A DNA stretch of 64,000 nt, taken from NCBI RefSeq assembly GCF_000346615.1, contig NZ_ANNU01000036.1:1-64000 (forward strand), written 5' to 3'. The stretch comes from Nafulsella turpanensis ZLM-10 (GTDB taxonomy: Bacteria; Bacteroidota; Bacteroidia; Cytophagales; Cyclobacteriaceae). The translations under genes were made by a program, and so were the position numbers. The notes under the pieces were generated by a model. It ran no database searches and had not been told where the DNA came from. It worked only from the letters and a program-made list of their open reading frames with translations. How positions within the stretch are numbered: the first letter of the stretch is position 1; each line of letters opens with the position of its first letter. This document shows positions 43,896 to 52,952 of this stretch, piece after piece.

Positions 43896-46800
43896 TTACT
43901 TTTTTTCAGGCAGCCCGTAACCACCTCCACCAGGGGTTTCCATGACCACTGCATCGCCGGCAGCCATATCGGCACCGTCAATACCTTGGAGTTCTTCGCA
44001 GCTGCCATTGGCCCGCAGGATATACTGCCGCCCAACGGCACCTTCCCCGCCACCATCCGCACCATAAGGAGCTACCTGCCTGTGCTGGGTAAGAACAGAT
44101 AACTGAACGGCTTCCTTAAAGCGAATCTGCCGATAAATGCCATTTCCGCCCGCCCATTTCCCTTTGCCACCAGACCCCTTGCGGATCTTAAAAGCTTCCA
44201 GTTGAACTGGGTAACGGAACTCCAATATCTCCGGGTCGGTAATACGGGTATTGGTCATGTGCTGATGGACGGAATCTGCACCTTTAAAGCCAGGTCCGGC
44301 ACCGCTGCCCCCTCCTATCGTTTCATAATAGCCAAAGTGTTCATTTCCGAAAAGCAGGTTATTCATGCTGCCATGGCTACAGGCCGAAACGCCAAAGGCT
44401 TTCAGCATCAGGTCGGTCAGGCGCTGACTGATTTCAGTGTTCCCCCCCACCACGGCCGGGCATTTTTCTGCTGGCTGTTGAAAGTCGGGGTTTAGCATGC
44501 TCCCGGCAGGAATATTAACCTGCACCCCCTCCATGAGCCCTTCATTGAGAGGAATTTCTTTGTCCAGCAAGAGGCGCAGACTATACATGATGACACTATT
44601 TACAATGGCCGGGTTAACGTTCAGGTTGGCCGGGTGAACATCAGCACTACCTGCAAAGTCAATCTCCACTCCCTCGGGCTGAATGTTGATGGCTACCTTA
44701 AGCGGGCTGCCATCATCGAGCAGTTCAGTTGCCGAATAGTTCCCATAGCCAAACCCTTTCAATGCCTTGTGCAGGCTTTCGTGGGCATAGGTACACAGGG
44801 CCTGCATATAATGCAGCACTTCTTCTCTGCCATACTGCTTAGCCATGGATAGCAAGGCGACCCTGCCTGCTTCATTTGCTGCCAGAGCCGCCTTTAAATC
44901 TGCCAGGTTTTCTGATATTGCCCGGCTGGGATAGGGAGCTTCCCTTAGCAGGCGCTCCACCACTTCCCATTGAGGTACACCTTCTTTTATCAGGTAAGTT
45001 GGCGGAATCACCACCCCTTCTTCTATCAGGCTCTTTGCATCGGGCGGCATACTGCCCGGTCGGGTTCCTCCGATTTCGGCATGATGGGCCCGGTTCGCGA
45101 CATAGCCCAGCAAATTTTCTGCTGCATCGAATACCCCTGAAATCATGGTTATATCCGGCAGATGAGAGCCGCCAAAGGCCGGGTGGTTGGTTATCAGCAC
45201 ATCTCCCGGACGAATGGCATACTGCTCCTTTACCAGACGAGTACAAACTCCGAGACTGCCAAGGTGCACCGGAATGTGGGGAGCATTGGTCACCAGGTAA
45301 CCATTCGGATCCATCAGCGCACAGGAGAAGTCGAGACGTTCCTTTACATTAACAGAGAAGGCAGTACGCTCGAGCAGGCTACCCATTTCTTCAGCTATCC
45401 CTGTAAAACGGTTGGTAAATAATTCGAGCTGTACAGCCTCAGAAGTAATGGAGGTATTATCCTCTTCTTTCGTCCCCTGCTGTTCCAGAACCGCCGAGCG
45501 ATCGGGATAAATCTGCAGTTCCCACTTTGGTTCTACCAAAATACTGGTAAAGTCAGAAAGTAACAAGGCTGGCCCTGCTATGGTAGCTCCGGCGGCCTGC
45601 TCATCCCATTCATACACCGGCACTTTTTGCCAGCCTCCTCCTACCCAGCAGGCATGGTGTTGAGTGGTCTCCGCACGATGGGCTTCCATTTTCTCCCCGG
45701 GAGAGAAGGGTTCAGGAGAGCGGCTGGCGAGGGTCAGCTGAACAGATTCCAGCTCTATTTCCTTATCGTCGAGCCAATGCCCGTACAGGTGACGATACTT
45801 TTCCTTAAAAGCTTCCTGAAGATTATTTCCGCGGCCATATTCTACTTCTATACTGCTGTCCTGTCCCTTAAAGCGCAGAAAGATTTTTTGTTCTTTCACC
45901 TCCATTTCCTCTTCCAAAATCTTCTCCAATAAAAGCGCCTGGCGAGCTTCTGCCGCAACTTCCTTCATTAGTAGATCCAGATTACCTACCTCCAGTAATG
46001 GCTTCAGCACCTGCCGCATTGCAGTTCGTTCGATAACCGCCTGATGGATGCCACTGGCACTTAAAATACTGGCATCGTAAGGCACAATCACTTTTTGCAT
46101 GCCTAACAAGCCGGCAATGGCACAAACATGCTGTCCCCCCGCACCCCCGAAGCCCATAAGGGCATATTCCTTCGGATCATAGCCCCGTCGCACAGATATA
46201 CTCCGGATAGCTTCGGCCATTTTCTCATTGGCAATCTGTAACAAGCCTGCCATAATTTCTTCGTCCGCCACTTCCCCATGGGAGTTTAACTCCTGTTTGA
46301 GTTGCTCAAAAGCCCGGCGGGCCTTCTCCTGATGCAGTGGAATATGAAACCGGCCCGGGTAAATATGCCCTAAGAGCAGGTTTACATCTGTAACCGTTAA
46401 AGGCCCCCCAGAGCCATAGCAGGCCGGGCCGGGGTAAGCCCCTGCACTTTCAGGCCCCACCATCAGTTTTAGTCCATCGGTATGGCATACTGAGCCCCCG
46501 CCGGCAGCCACCGTTTCAATAGCGACTGCTTTACTTTGGAGGCGCGCCTCTCCTACCTGCAGTTCATAATGAAAACTAAAAGCCTGGTCATATCTGGCCA
46601 CATCGGTACTGGTCCCGCCCATATCGAGCGTAAGTACCTTTTCTTCTCCCAGTTGCCGCGCGGCCTGTGCGGCCCCCACTACTCCCCCGGCCGGACCACT
46701 CAACAAGCTATCCTTTGGCTGAAAAAAGGCAGCGCTCACCAAGGCTCCCGCACTGGTCATTATTTTAAAATCTGCTCCCGACCGGCCAGACCCCGGATGG

Positions 46801-47735
46801 CCGGGCCCTGGTTGGCCGGACCCCGACAGCCCCTGCTGCACTTCTTCTGTGTACTTAAAAATGACTGGTGAGAGATAGGCATTAACGACGGCCGTTTCGG
46901 TGCGGTGAAGGTATTTAATGGCTGGAGAAAGCTCCGCAGAAACAGAAATAAAAGTAACTCCCGCATCCTGTAAAGCCCTTTTTAGTTGCTGTTCGTGCTG
47001 TTGATTTTTATAGCTATGCATCAGAGAAATAGCAACTGCCTCTACCTTTAAGGCCTTCACCTCTCCTATCAGTCGGTTGATTTCATCGGCACTTAAGGCC
47101 TGCTCCACTTCCCCCGCGGCATTGAGCCTTTCCTCTACTTCCAGCACATGCTGGCCCAATGGTTTACGTTTTTGAATATTCAGGGCAAAAAGCTTCGGCC
47201 GGCGCTGGTCGCCTATCAAGAGTAAGTCGCCAAAACCTTTGGTCACCAAGAGCGCTATGCGAGCGCCTTTTCCTTCCAGTAATGCATTAGTTCCTTTGGT
47301 AGAGCCAAGGCGCATCTGAAGAGGGGGAAAAGGCTGGCCTAAGGGAGTTCCGGTAAGGAGACGGGCAGCCAGCACAGGCGCTTCTTCGAAAGCACTGATT
47401 TCTACTGTATCGCCAACCTTTAAGTTGAATGATGGCTTCTCCTGAATTGTTAGGCGTCCACTTTGCGGATTAAGGGCTTCAATTTTTACGGTAGCTGCCG
47501 GGGCTCCGGCTTTCCAGAGGGAAAAGCCTTTAAAGAGCGGCTGCCTTAGCCATTCCGCCGACAGGGTATATTGGGTTTCGGAAATTTTTTCTTTTATAGT
47601 GGCTTTGAGGCTTCCGTTGCTCAGTACTTTGGCTCGGTGGGTATTTCCATCCGGATCCAGCGCAAGGCAATCGGTAAAAGTACCGCCGGTATCGGCTGCT
47701 ATTTTCCAGTGCATAGGGTTTTGCTTTTTCTGCAT
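43896..47735 (-). CDS. Hydantoinase/oxoprolinase family fused A+B protein (5-oxoprolinase)
   Basis: A 1279-residue protein. Its N-terminal part (HyuA-like, to about residue 700) has the ATP-binding ADTGGTFTDC at about residue 13 and GPAGGVVGA at about 345. The C-terminal HyuB-like part begins near residue 760 with LFTNRFTGIAEEMG. The length fits the eukaryote-type ATP-dependent 5-oxoprolinase (OPLAH), which opens 5-oxoproline to glutamate with ATP. A run of Gly/Pro/Ser/His (about residues 302-320) is a low-complexity insert. The Nramp-like gene follows 1 nt after its stop. Other hydantoin- or acetone-carboxylase-like roles are possible but less fitting. Confidence 0.85.
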   Translation of the reverse strand: MQKKQNPMHWKIAADTGGTFTDCLALDPDGNTHRAKVLSNGSLKATIKEKISETQYTLSAEWLRQPLFKGFSLWKAGAPAATVKIEALNPQSGRLTIQEKPSFNLKVGDTVEISAFEEAPVLAARLLTGTPLGQPFPPLQMRLGSTKGTNALLEGKGARIALLVTKGFGDLLLIGDQRRPKLFALNIQKRKPLGQHVLEVEERLNAAGEVEQALSADEINRLIGEVKALKVEAVAISLMHSYKNQQHEQQLKRALQDAGVTFISVSAELSPAIKYLHRTETAVVNAYLSPVIFKYTEEVQQGLSGSGQPGPGHPGSGRSGADFKIMTSAGALVSAAFFQPKDSLLSGPAGGVVGAAQAARQLGEEKVLTLDMGGTSTDVARYDQAFSFHYELQVGEARLQSKAVAIETVAAGGGSVCHTDGLKLMVGPESAGAYPGPACYGSGGPLTVTDVNLLLGHIYPGRFHIPLHQEKARRAFEQLKQELNSHGEVADEEIMAGLLQIANEKMAEAIRSISVRRGYDPKEYALMGFGGAGGQHVCAIAGLLGMQKVIVPYDASILSASGIHQAVIERTAMRQVLKPLLEVGNLDLLMKEVAAEARQALLLEKILEEEMEVKEQKIFLRFKGQDSSIEVEYGRGNNLQEAFKEKYRHLYGHWLDDKEIELESVQLTLASRSPEPFSPGEKMEAHRAETTQHHACWVGGGWQKVPVYEWDEQAAGATIAGPALLLSDFTSILVEPKWELQIYPDRSAVLEQQGTKEEDNTSITSEAVQLELFTNRFTGIAEEMGSLLERTAFSVNVKERLDFSCALMDPNGYLVTNAPHIPVHLGSLGVCTRLVKEQYAIRPGDVLITNHPAFGGSHLPDITMISGVFDAAENLLGYVANRAHHAEIGGTRPGSMPPDAKSLIEEGVVIPPTYLIKEGVPQWEVVERLLREAPYPSRAISENLADLKAALAANEAGRVALLSMAKQYGREEVLHYMQALCTYAHESLHKALKGFGYGNYSATELLDDGSPLKVAINIQPEGVEIDFAGSADVHPANLNVNPAIVNSVIMYSLRLLLDKEIPLNEGLMEGVQVNIPAGSMLNPDFQQPAEKCPAVVGGNTEISQRLTDLMLKAFGVSACSHGSMNNLLFGNEHFGYYETIGGGSGAGPGFKGADSVHQHMTNTRITDPEILEFRYPVQLEAFKIRKGSGGKGKWAGGNGIYRQIRFKEAVQLSVLTQHRQVAPYGADGGGEGAVGRQYILRANGSCEELQGIDGADMAAGDAVVMETPGGGGYGLPEKK

Positions 47736-48027
47736 GAGCCTTGAAGTTAAGTATTAGCACAGGAAGGTGCAATTTCAGGCGGATCCATATTAGTATACCA
47801 GGCAAAAGTTTATTAAATGGAGGCAATTCCTGCTCAAGGAGCCTTACTTTTTTCTGAACACCAGCTTTTCGCTTTTTCCTTTCGGTGGGGATTTCCTATG
47901 CAAAACCTCCCCTTATTAGCTTGGGTGCAAATATGCGGCGTAAGGTAAACTATACCACAACCACCGCTCTGGGAAGGCCGGACTGGGACCTGCTGTAAAG
48001 GGAGCAGGTTCCTTTTAAAAAAGCAAA
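47736..48027. other. Leader and spacer of the oxoprolinase gene
   Basis: The 345 nt between the oxoprolinase start and the lipoprotein stop hold the lipoprotein terminator (48028-48054). A second inverted repeat sits at 47986-48012 (GGACCTGCT with AGCAGGTTCC, one bulge). It could be a hairpin in the leader of the oxoprolinase transcript. No gene was supported. Confidence 0.45.
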
Positions 48028-48054
48028 AGGCACCCAGCTGCTGCCTGGATGCCT
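48028..48054 (-). terminator. Terminator of the lipoprotein gene
   Basis: The minus-strand stem AGGCATCCAG pairs with CTGGGTGCCT (one G-T pair) across a 7-nt loop. It is followed on the minus strand by TTTTGCTTTTTT. It lies 26 nt after the stop. Confidence 0.82.
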
Positions 48055-48080
48055 GATGAATAATAATTTATGTCTGTTAA

Positions 48081-48452
48081 TCAGTCAGTAAACTCAACTA
48101 TAAAAGCACTCACCGTAACCGTCTTTTTAAAATAAACCGGAAAGATCATAGCGTAATGTTCCTCTGTAGTTTCATTGATGATCGCCCTTGCTGTGCCTAC
48201 CAATTCAGCATTGCTTAACATATTCGCTTTTGCATTGGCGATAAGGGCCTCATCTGACAGACCTCCTATTCCAAAAATATAGGTTGCATCTGCCTTGCCT
48301 ATTACTTTTTCAACCACCACAAAGTTTCTCCTGCTTAGTTCTACCTCTGTGGTATGGTTATTTAGGTTAGCAACCCTTGCCATATGGTAGCCACAGCCAG
48401 ATAGTAGTGCAGTGGCGAAAATTGTAATTAATAGTGCTTTGAATCTTCTCAT
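48081..48452 (-). CDS. Small lipoprotein, DUF6567-like
   Basis: A 123-residue lipoprotein with lipobox LSGC (Cys20). The body has a FGIGGLSDEALIANAKANML segment, then AIINETTEEH and a C-terminal strand pair. This matches the general pattern of DUF6567 proteins as I recall it; the assignment is moderate. The role is unknown. It lies 21 nt after the ABC ATPase gene on the same strand and may share its transcript, ending at the terminator below. Confidence 0.72.
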   Translation of the reverse strand: MRRFKALLITIFATALLSGCGYHMARVANLNNHTTEVELSRRNFVVVEKVIGKADATYIFGIGGLSDEALIANAKANMLSNAELVGTARAIINETTEEHYAMIFPVYFKKTVTVSAFIVEFTD

Positions 48453-48473
48453 TATTAGGATTTTAAATTATTC

Positions 48474-49169
48474 TTAAGCTGTAAAGTAAGCCTGAAGCGA
48501 TCCTAGCAGATTTTCGTCGGCTTGCAGGTCCTGCACAATACGCCCCTTTTCCAGGATAACGATCCGCTGGCAAACTTCGGTGATATGGTTGAGATCATGA
48601 CTGGAAATCAAATAGGTTATCGGGCGCCTGCCGCGTTCTGCATTCAGCAGCTTTTTAAGGCGAATCTGAGAGCTGGGATCGAGATTTTCGAAAGGCTCAT
48701 CGAGCAGCACCAGCTCCGGCTCTCCCATTAAGGCAGAAGCAATGCCTACCTTCTTTAAGTTGCCTTTCGAGAGGTCGCGGATATATTTATACTTCCCCAG
48801 CACTTCTCCATTAAAGAACTCATCAAAGCGCCCCAGGTATTCAGCCACTCCTTCGGGTCGCAACCCATGCAGGCGCCCGATAAACTGGAAATACTCTTCG
48901 GGCGTAAGATAATCAATCAGGAAGTTCTCGTCGAGGTAAGAGCCGGTAAAGCTTTTCCAGTCGTCCCGTCCATGTACTGGCTCTCCTTTCATTTGTACAG
49001 TACCGCTTGTGGGGCGTATCAGGTCCAGAATAGTACGAAAGAGGGTGGTTTTTCCCGCACCATTGTTTCCAACCAGTCCAAATGATTCTCCTGCCGGAAT
49101 ACTGAGCACCTGTACATCCAGCACCTGGGTTTTGCCGTAGCGTTTGCTTAGGTTGTTTATCTGTATCAT
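48474..49169 (-). CDS. ABC transporter ATP-binding protein
   Basis: A 231-residue ATPase. Walker A is GNNGAGKTT, the signature is LSKGNLKKV (LSGGQ variant), Walker B is LVLLDEPF, and the H-loop is SSHD. It forms an ABC exporter with the DUF5687 membrane protein encoded just upstream (stop and start are separated by 1 nt). Met34 of the longer frame (49169) is chosen because it starts MIQINNLSKRY, the usual ABC beginning. Substrate unknown. Confidence 0.94.
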   Translation of the reverse strand: MIQINNLSKRYGKTQVLDVQVLSIPAGESFGLVGNNGAGKTTLFRTILDLIRPTSGTVQMKGEPVHGRDDWKSFTGSYLDENFLIDYLTPEEYFQFIGRLHGLRPEGVAEYLGRFDEFFNGEVLGKYKYIRDLSKGNLKKVGIASALMGEPELVLLDEPFENLDPSSQIRLKKLLNAERGRRPITYLISSHDLNHITEVCQRIVILEKGRIVQDLQADENLLGSLQAYFTA

Positions 49170-49170
49170 C

Positions 49171-50655
49171 TTAATTTTCGTTTCTGAAAGAGTGAGAGAT
49201 TTGATACTTTTTGCTTTCCACCCTTCGGGTGGATAAGGCCAGCAGGCGGCGATGGAAAAGCAAACCAATCAGGCCCATTCCACCTAGAGCTGTAATGCCG
49301 AGTGTAGGATTATCAAAAATGGCGAAAGGGATATAGACGGCGTATGGCAACCCGATGATAGGAATGGCCATCAGCCATTGAGCAGCTCCCAGGCCTTCAT
49401 AATTCATCATACTGCCTTTACTCAGGTTTATCTTTTTAGGGGCCCACATGCTCAGGTTCATCACCACAAACATATTCACCCCCAGGTTAAAGAGCAGCAT
49501 CATGGTATTGATGTAGAGCACTTTCCAGCCAAAGTAAACGTAAGGGATGGCCAGCACAAAGGTCAGGAGTCCCACCCCCACCATGAGGTAGTACTTTGCC
49601 TTTACATAATCGTATGCGGTTATAGGTTTTGTAAGGAAAAAATCAAAATGCCCACTGTTCCAGCTAAAGAGGAGCTGTCCGTAATTCATCATAAAAATTC
49701 CGGTAATGAAGATGCCCACAAAGATTAGAAAAGCCTGCATATCATTCAGGTAATCAGGATTTGTGTAAAATATTAACCCGTAAAAAAGGAAAAAAGAAGA
49801 AAGCATCAGGATGGAACGGCTCCGCTTATGCCGGAGAATTAAGCGTATTTCCAGCCCTATCAGCTCCCCTGCCAGGCCCAGCCTTTGCAGCAGACCTAAA
49901 GCCGGAACCTGCTGTATCTTTTCCGCACCCTGTCTTCCCCAGTCTTCGGGATAGGAATGGCGAAGGAGGAAAAAGAGGTTGAGCACATAGGCAAAAACAA
50001 GTCCGGCTGCCAGCACCACGGGCAACCAGGATAAGCGGGCGGCCATTTCAAAGAAAGGCGCTGTCATTTTGCCCAGGCTAAACCAATCCATGTACTGGCT
50101 AAAGGCGGACAGGGCAACCAAGCCAATCAGCAGGCCGGTGCCCAATGGCTTGTCGTCGAGATGCTTTTTGAAGATGAACATGCCATTATGGATAAGAAGG
50201 GAAAGCAGGACCATACTACCCCACCAGGCCCAGGCAGAGGAACCGCCCAGCTGTGGAACAAGAACGTGCAGGGTATAAGGAAGAAAGAATATAGCTGAAA
50301 GAAAGTTAAAGGGGTGGACGTAAGAACGCAGGAGGATAAAGTGCATCAGGGATTTACGGCCAACGGGCAAATGGATGTATTGCTGCAGGTCCAGCACCGG
50401 CAAACTTTGCAGAAAATACCGCATGAGGACTTCGGTCGTAAAATAGTAAATCAGCAGCTGGCAAAGGTAGGGGAAAGTATTTTCTGTGTTAAAAAACTGC
50501 TGCAGGAGACTGTCCAGCAAAAAGGCTGCTGCCAGGAAATAAGAACCAAACAACAGACATAAAAACCCGAGGAAAATAAGCGTAGCCATATTCCTTGAAA
50601 AGGAAGCGGAGCGCATAAACTTCAGGTAAGCATGATGAACCAGTGTAGCAAACAT
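49171..50655 (-). CDS. DUF5687-family ABC permease
   Basis: A polytopic protein of 494 residues (about twelve helices), likely the membrane component of a two-gene ABC export system. The N-terminal LVHHAYLKFMRSASFSRNM and the C-terminal RRLLALSTRR fit the DUF5687 family of Bacteroidota. The frame is open to 50817. I place the start at ATG 50655 (Met55), because it gives the common beginning of the family, but the longer form, with an extra hydrophobic segment, cannot be excluded. The ATPase gene follows 1 nt after its stop. Confidence 0.8.
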   Translation of the reverse strand: MFATLVHHAYLKFMRSASFSRNMATLIFLGFLCLLFGSYFLAAAFLLDSLLQQFFNTENTFPYLCQLLIYYFTTEVLMRYFLQSLPVLDLQQYIHLPVGRKSLMHFILLRSYVHPFNFLSAIFFLPYTLHVLVPQLGGSSAWAWWGSMVLLSLLIHNGMFIFKKHLDDKPLGTGLLIGLVALSAFSQYMDWFSLGKMTAPFFEMAARLSWLPVVLAAGLVFAYVLNLFFLLRHSYPEDWGRQGAEKIQQVPALGLLQRLGLAGELIGLEIRLILRHKRSRSILMLSSFFLFYGLIFYTNPDYLNDMQAFLIFVGIFITGIFMMNYGQLLFSWNSGHFDFFLTKPITAYDYVKAKYYLMVGVGLLTFVLAIPYVYFGWKVLYINTMMLLFNLGVNMFVVMNLSMWAPKKINLSKGSMMNYEGLGAAQWLMAIPIIGLPYAVYIPFAIFDNPTLGITALGGMGLIGLLFHRRLLALSTRRVESKKYQISHSFRNEN

Positions 50656-51057
50656 AGTACTAATTATTTTAAACCATCCAAGATAAAGATGGACTGGAAG
50701 GATAGCAAGAGAAATTTTAGGTAGTGCGCCATAAATAGGATGAGCGGTAAAGTACTGGTTCCTCAAAAGGACAGCCTTGTCAACTAATAACCATTTCTCC
50801 GGATTTATTTTAGACAAATGACTTCATAAAGAAAATTATTAATGGGGAAGCCTTAAGCTTATTAAAATCCTGTAAAACTTCATTCGTGTTCTTTCAAAAA
50901 TTCTTCCATTTGTATCTTCTCAGCTCAAATAGACATTTTTTCCTCTCTCCCCACAAAACCCTTCCCTCATTCTTTCGTGTACTACTTATAAAGGGTTGTT
51001 TTTCAGCCTTTTAACGATTGATTTTTTGATACCAATTTTAAACAGGAGAACAAAAAA
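50656..51057. other. Divergent intergenic region between DUF5687 and DUF2382 genes
   Basis: This 402-nt spacer probably holds the promoters of both divergent operons. An AGGAG with a 9-nt A-rich spacer lies before the DUF2382 ATG at 51058. It is unusual here because most genes have no Shine-Dalgarno sequence. No consensus promoter pair or extra gene was identified. Confidence 0.45.
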
Positions 51058-51564
51058 ATGAAAGACAGGGAGCCAACAGATGCCAGACAACAAAATTTAA
51101 GTGGACAGCAGGAGCAAAAGAAAACTTTTAGCCCTTCCTCCGCTGCACGGCAACCGGAGGCAAACCAGTCGGAGACCTACCCGGTGATAGAAGAAAAACT
51201 ACAGGTTGGCAAAAAGCAGGTGGAAACCGGCAGCATTAAACTGCATAAAAGAGTAACAGAAGAAGACGTAAATATTGACCTCTCTCTTGAACATGACGAA
51301 ATTGATGTGGAACGGGTAGCAGTAAACCAGTACGTAGAGGAGGCACCCCCGGCAATCCGGCATGAAGGAGATACGATGATTATTCCGGTACTGCGCGAAG
51401 AGATTGTAAAGCGCCTGGTGGTAGTTGAAGAGCTACATATTACCCGACGTAAGAAGCAGGAAGAGGTACACGATACCATAAAGCTTAAAAAAGAAGAAAT
51501 AGAGGTAGAGCGAAATAGTAATAATAACTCCAGCTCTCCTACCCCTCCCTCTCAACCGAAGTAG
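51058..51564 (+). CDS. DUF2382-domain stress protein
   Basis: A 168-residue soluble protein rich in E, K, V and R. The region from PVIEEKLQVGKKQVETG to RRKKQEEVHDTIKLKKEEIEVER (about 40-160) is a DUF2382 (YsnF/AvaK-type) domain with two half-repeats. These proteins are induced by stress and lack a known activity. The first 40 residues are Q- and S-rich and disordered. It is unusual in having an SD-like AGGAG. The next gene, 50 nt downstream, encodes a longer relative. Confidence 0.85.
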   Translation: MKDREPTDARQQNLSGQQEQKKTFSPSSAARQPEANQSETYPVIEEKLQVGKKQVETGSIKLHKRVTEEDVNIDLSLEHDEIDVERVAVNQYVEEAPPAIRHEGDTMIIPVLREEIVKRLVVVEELHITRRKKQEEVHDTIKLKKEEIEVERNSNNNSSSPTPPSQPK

Positions 51565-51614
51565 AATCACTGCGATTCCTTTAAATCAATTTTTTAATTT
51601 AAATACAAAATGTT

Positions 51615-52358
51615 ATGAAACAGACAGTAATAGGAGTATATGAGAATGAAATGAAAGCCCGCGAAGCAAAGAAAATGCTTGAAAAAGAAGGCTTTAAGAA
51701 AGAAGATATTGACATTTCTCCGCGAATAGAAGGAGATGTAGCGGATAGAAACCACGAGCATGTAGACAACTTTTTCAGCTCTATGTTCGAGGATACCAAT
51801 GAAGCCCGGAATTATTCCGAAGTAGCAAGAAGAGGCAGCGTAGTTACCGTCCATACCACCAGCATGGACCGTGCCGAGCGTGCCGCTGCTATTTTAGATG
51901 AAAACGGTGCCATTGATGCCAACGAACATGCCAGAAAGTACAAAAAAACCGATGATGTAAAAGGTACAGACAAGAAGTCTATTCCGGTAATTGAAGAGGA
52001 GCTGGAAGTTGGTAAAAAAGAGGTAGAAACCGGTGGTGTTCGCCTGCGCAGCCGAATTGTGGAGCGTCCGGTCGAAGAGAAATTACGCCTGCGTGAGGAG
52101 CACGTAGAAGTAGAGCGTAAACCTGTAGACCGTAAGGCTACCGAAGCCGACTTCAAAAACTTCGAAGAAGGAACCATTGAGGCTACCGAACGTGCAGAGG
52201 TACCTGTAGTAGGTAAGGAAGCCCGCGTAGTCGAAGAGGTAAAACTGAAGAAAGAAGTAAACGAACGCAAGGAAACTGTCCGTGACCGTGTGCGTCATAC
52301 TGAAGTAGAAGAAGAAAAAGTGAAAGCGGACAAAAAGCGAAAAGACGAGAGAGTCTAA
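51615..52358 (+). CDS. YsnF-like protein: general stress 17M domain plus DUF2382
   Basis: A 247-residue soluble protein. The N-terminal domain (about 1-105: MKQTVIGVYENEMKAREA, later VVTVHTTSMDRAERAAAIL) matches the general-stress-protein-17M (YflT) type. The C-terminal part (about 115-240) is DUF2382 with PVIEEELEVGKKEVETG. That block is nearly identical to one in the preceding gene, so the two are paralogues. The C-terminus is highly charged. A stress role is inferred from family members. A strong terminator follows, so the two genes probably form one transcript. Confidence 0.87.
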   Translation: MKQTVIGVYENEMKAREAKKMLEKEGFKKEDIDISPRIEGDVADRNHEHVDNFFSSMFEDTNEARNYSEVARRGSVVTVHTTSMDRAERAAAILDENGAIDANEHARKYKKTDDVKGTDKKSIPVIEEELEVGKKEVETGGVRLRSRIVERPVEEKLRLREEHVEVERKPVDRKATEADFKNFEEGTIEATERAEVPVVGKEARVVEEVKLKKEVNERKETVRDRVRHTEVEEEKVKADKKRKDERV

Positions 52359-52389
52359 GAATTAGCACTCTAAGCTAAACCTAGCTTTA

Positions 52390-52424
52390 AAGCGACGGCT
52401 GTTCATTCAGCTGTCGCTTTTTTT
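52390..52424 (+). terminator. Terminator after DUF2382 gene pair
   Basis: The stem AAGCGACGGCTG (52390-52401) pairs with CAGCTGTCGCTT (52408-52419), one G-T pair, 6-nt loop. A run of seven T follows (52418-52424). Confidence 0.9.
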
Positions 52425-52490
52425 ATTTTAACAGCATTTTCCAATCTCCCCTTTTACCTTCCCCCTCTCTCTTTCAAAATAAACCTTTTT

Positions 52491-52952
52491 TTAGTGAAAC
52501 AGGCGTTCGTTGAAATTAAATGGTAGTACCTCCAGCACCTTTACCTGCGGGAAATCCGGGTGTAATGGGTTAAGAAGATAATTAAACTCCCCCTGCACCA
52601 GGGCAGACGGCACTTTTATCAGCAGGCACTCCTTTGCCTTCAGCAGGCTATCTCCCAGAGTCTTCGTTTCCTTTCCATGCGGGTAACGCTTCCACCCTTC
52701 AGGCAATATTTCCGGCTTTATTTCACAGGGAGTAGTCTCTATATCGGGTGCCTCAATAATATTCAGCACATAGCCCTCCGGAATAAAACCCGGAGGGGCA
52801 TAGGCAATCATTTCCGTTACAGCCAGGGCTCTGTTTTCGGCAGTGTACACCACCGGCACCCCTTTACTGTTCCAGCGGCCACCAAACAATTCGGCTCCTT
52901 TACCCGAAAGGTCTCCCCCATGCTCTTTCCGGCTAAAGCGATAAAGAATCAT
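52491..52952 (-). CDS. RES-domain toxin
   Basis: A 153-residue RES-domain protein. The conserved Arg, Glu and Ser of the fold lie in LYRFSR, in the ALAVTEMIAY segment after GGRWNSKGVPVVYTAEN, and in VPSALVQGEFNYLLNP. RES toxins degrade NAD+ and stop growth when not blocked by the antitoxin. The start (ATG at 52952) overlaps the antitoxin stop by 4 nt, the usual layout. The length is standard. Confidence 0.92.
   Translation of the reverse strand: MILYRFSRKEHGGDLSGKGAELFGGRWNSKGVPVVYTAENRALAVTEMIAYAPPGFIPEGYVLNIIEAPDIETTPCEIKPEILPEGWKRYPHGKETKTLGDSLLKAKECLLIKVPSALVQGEFNYLLNPLHPDFPQVKVLEVLPFNFNERLFH

Noticed and set aside
42596-44065. Longer Nramp-like frame starting at 44065
   Set aside because: The extra 57 codons overlap the oxoprolinase gene and do not resemble an Nramp N-terminus; ATG 43894 gives the expected start.
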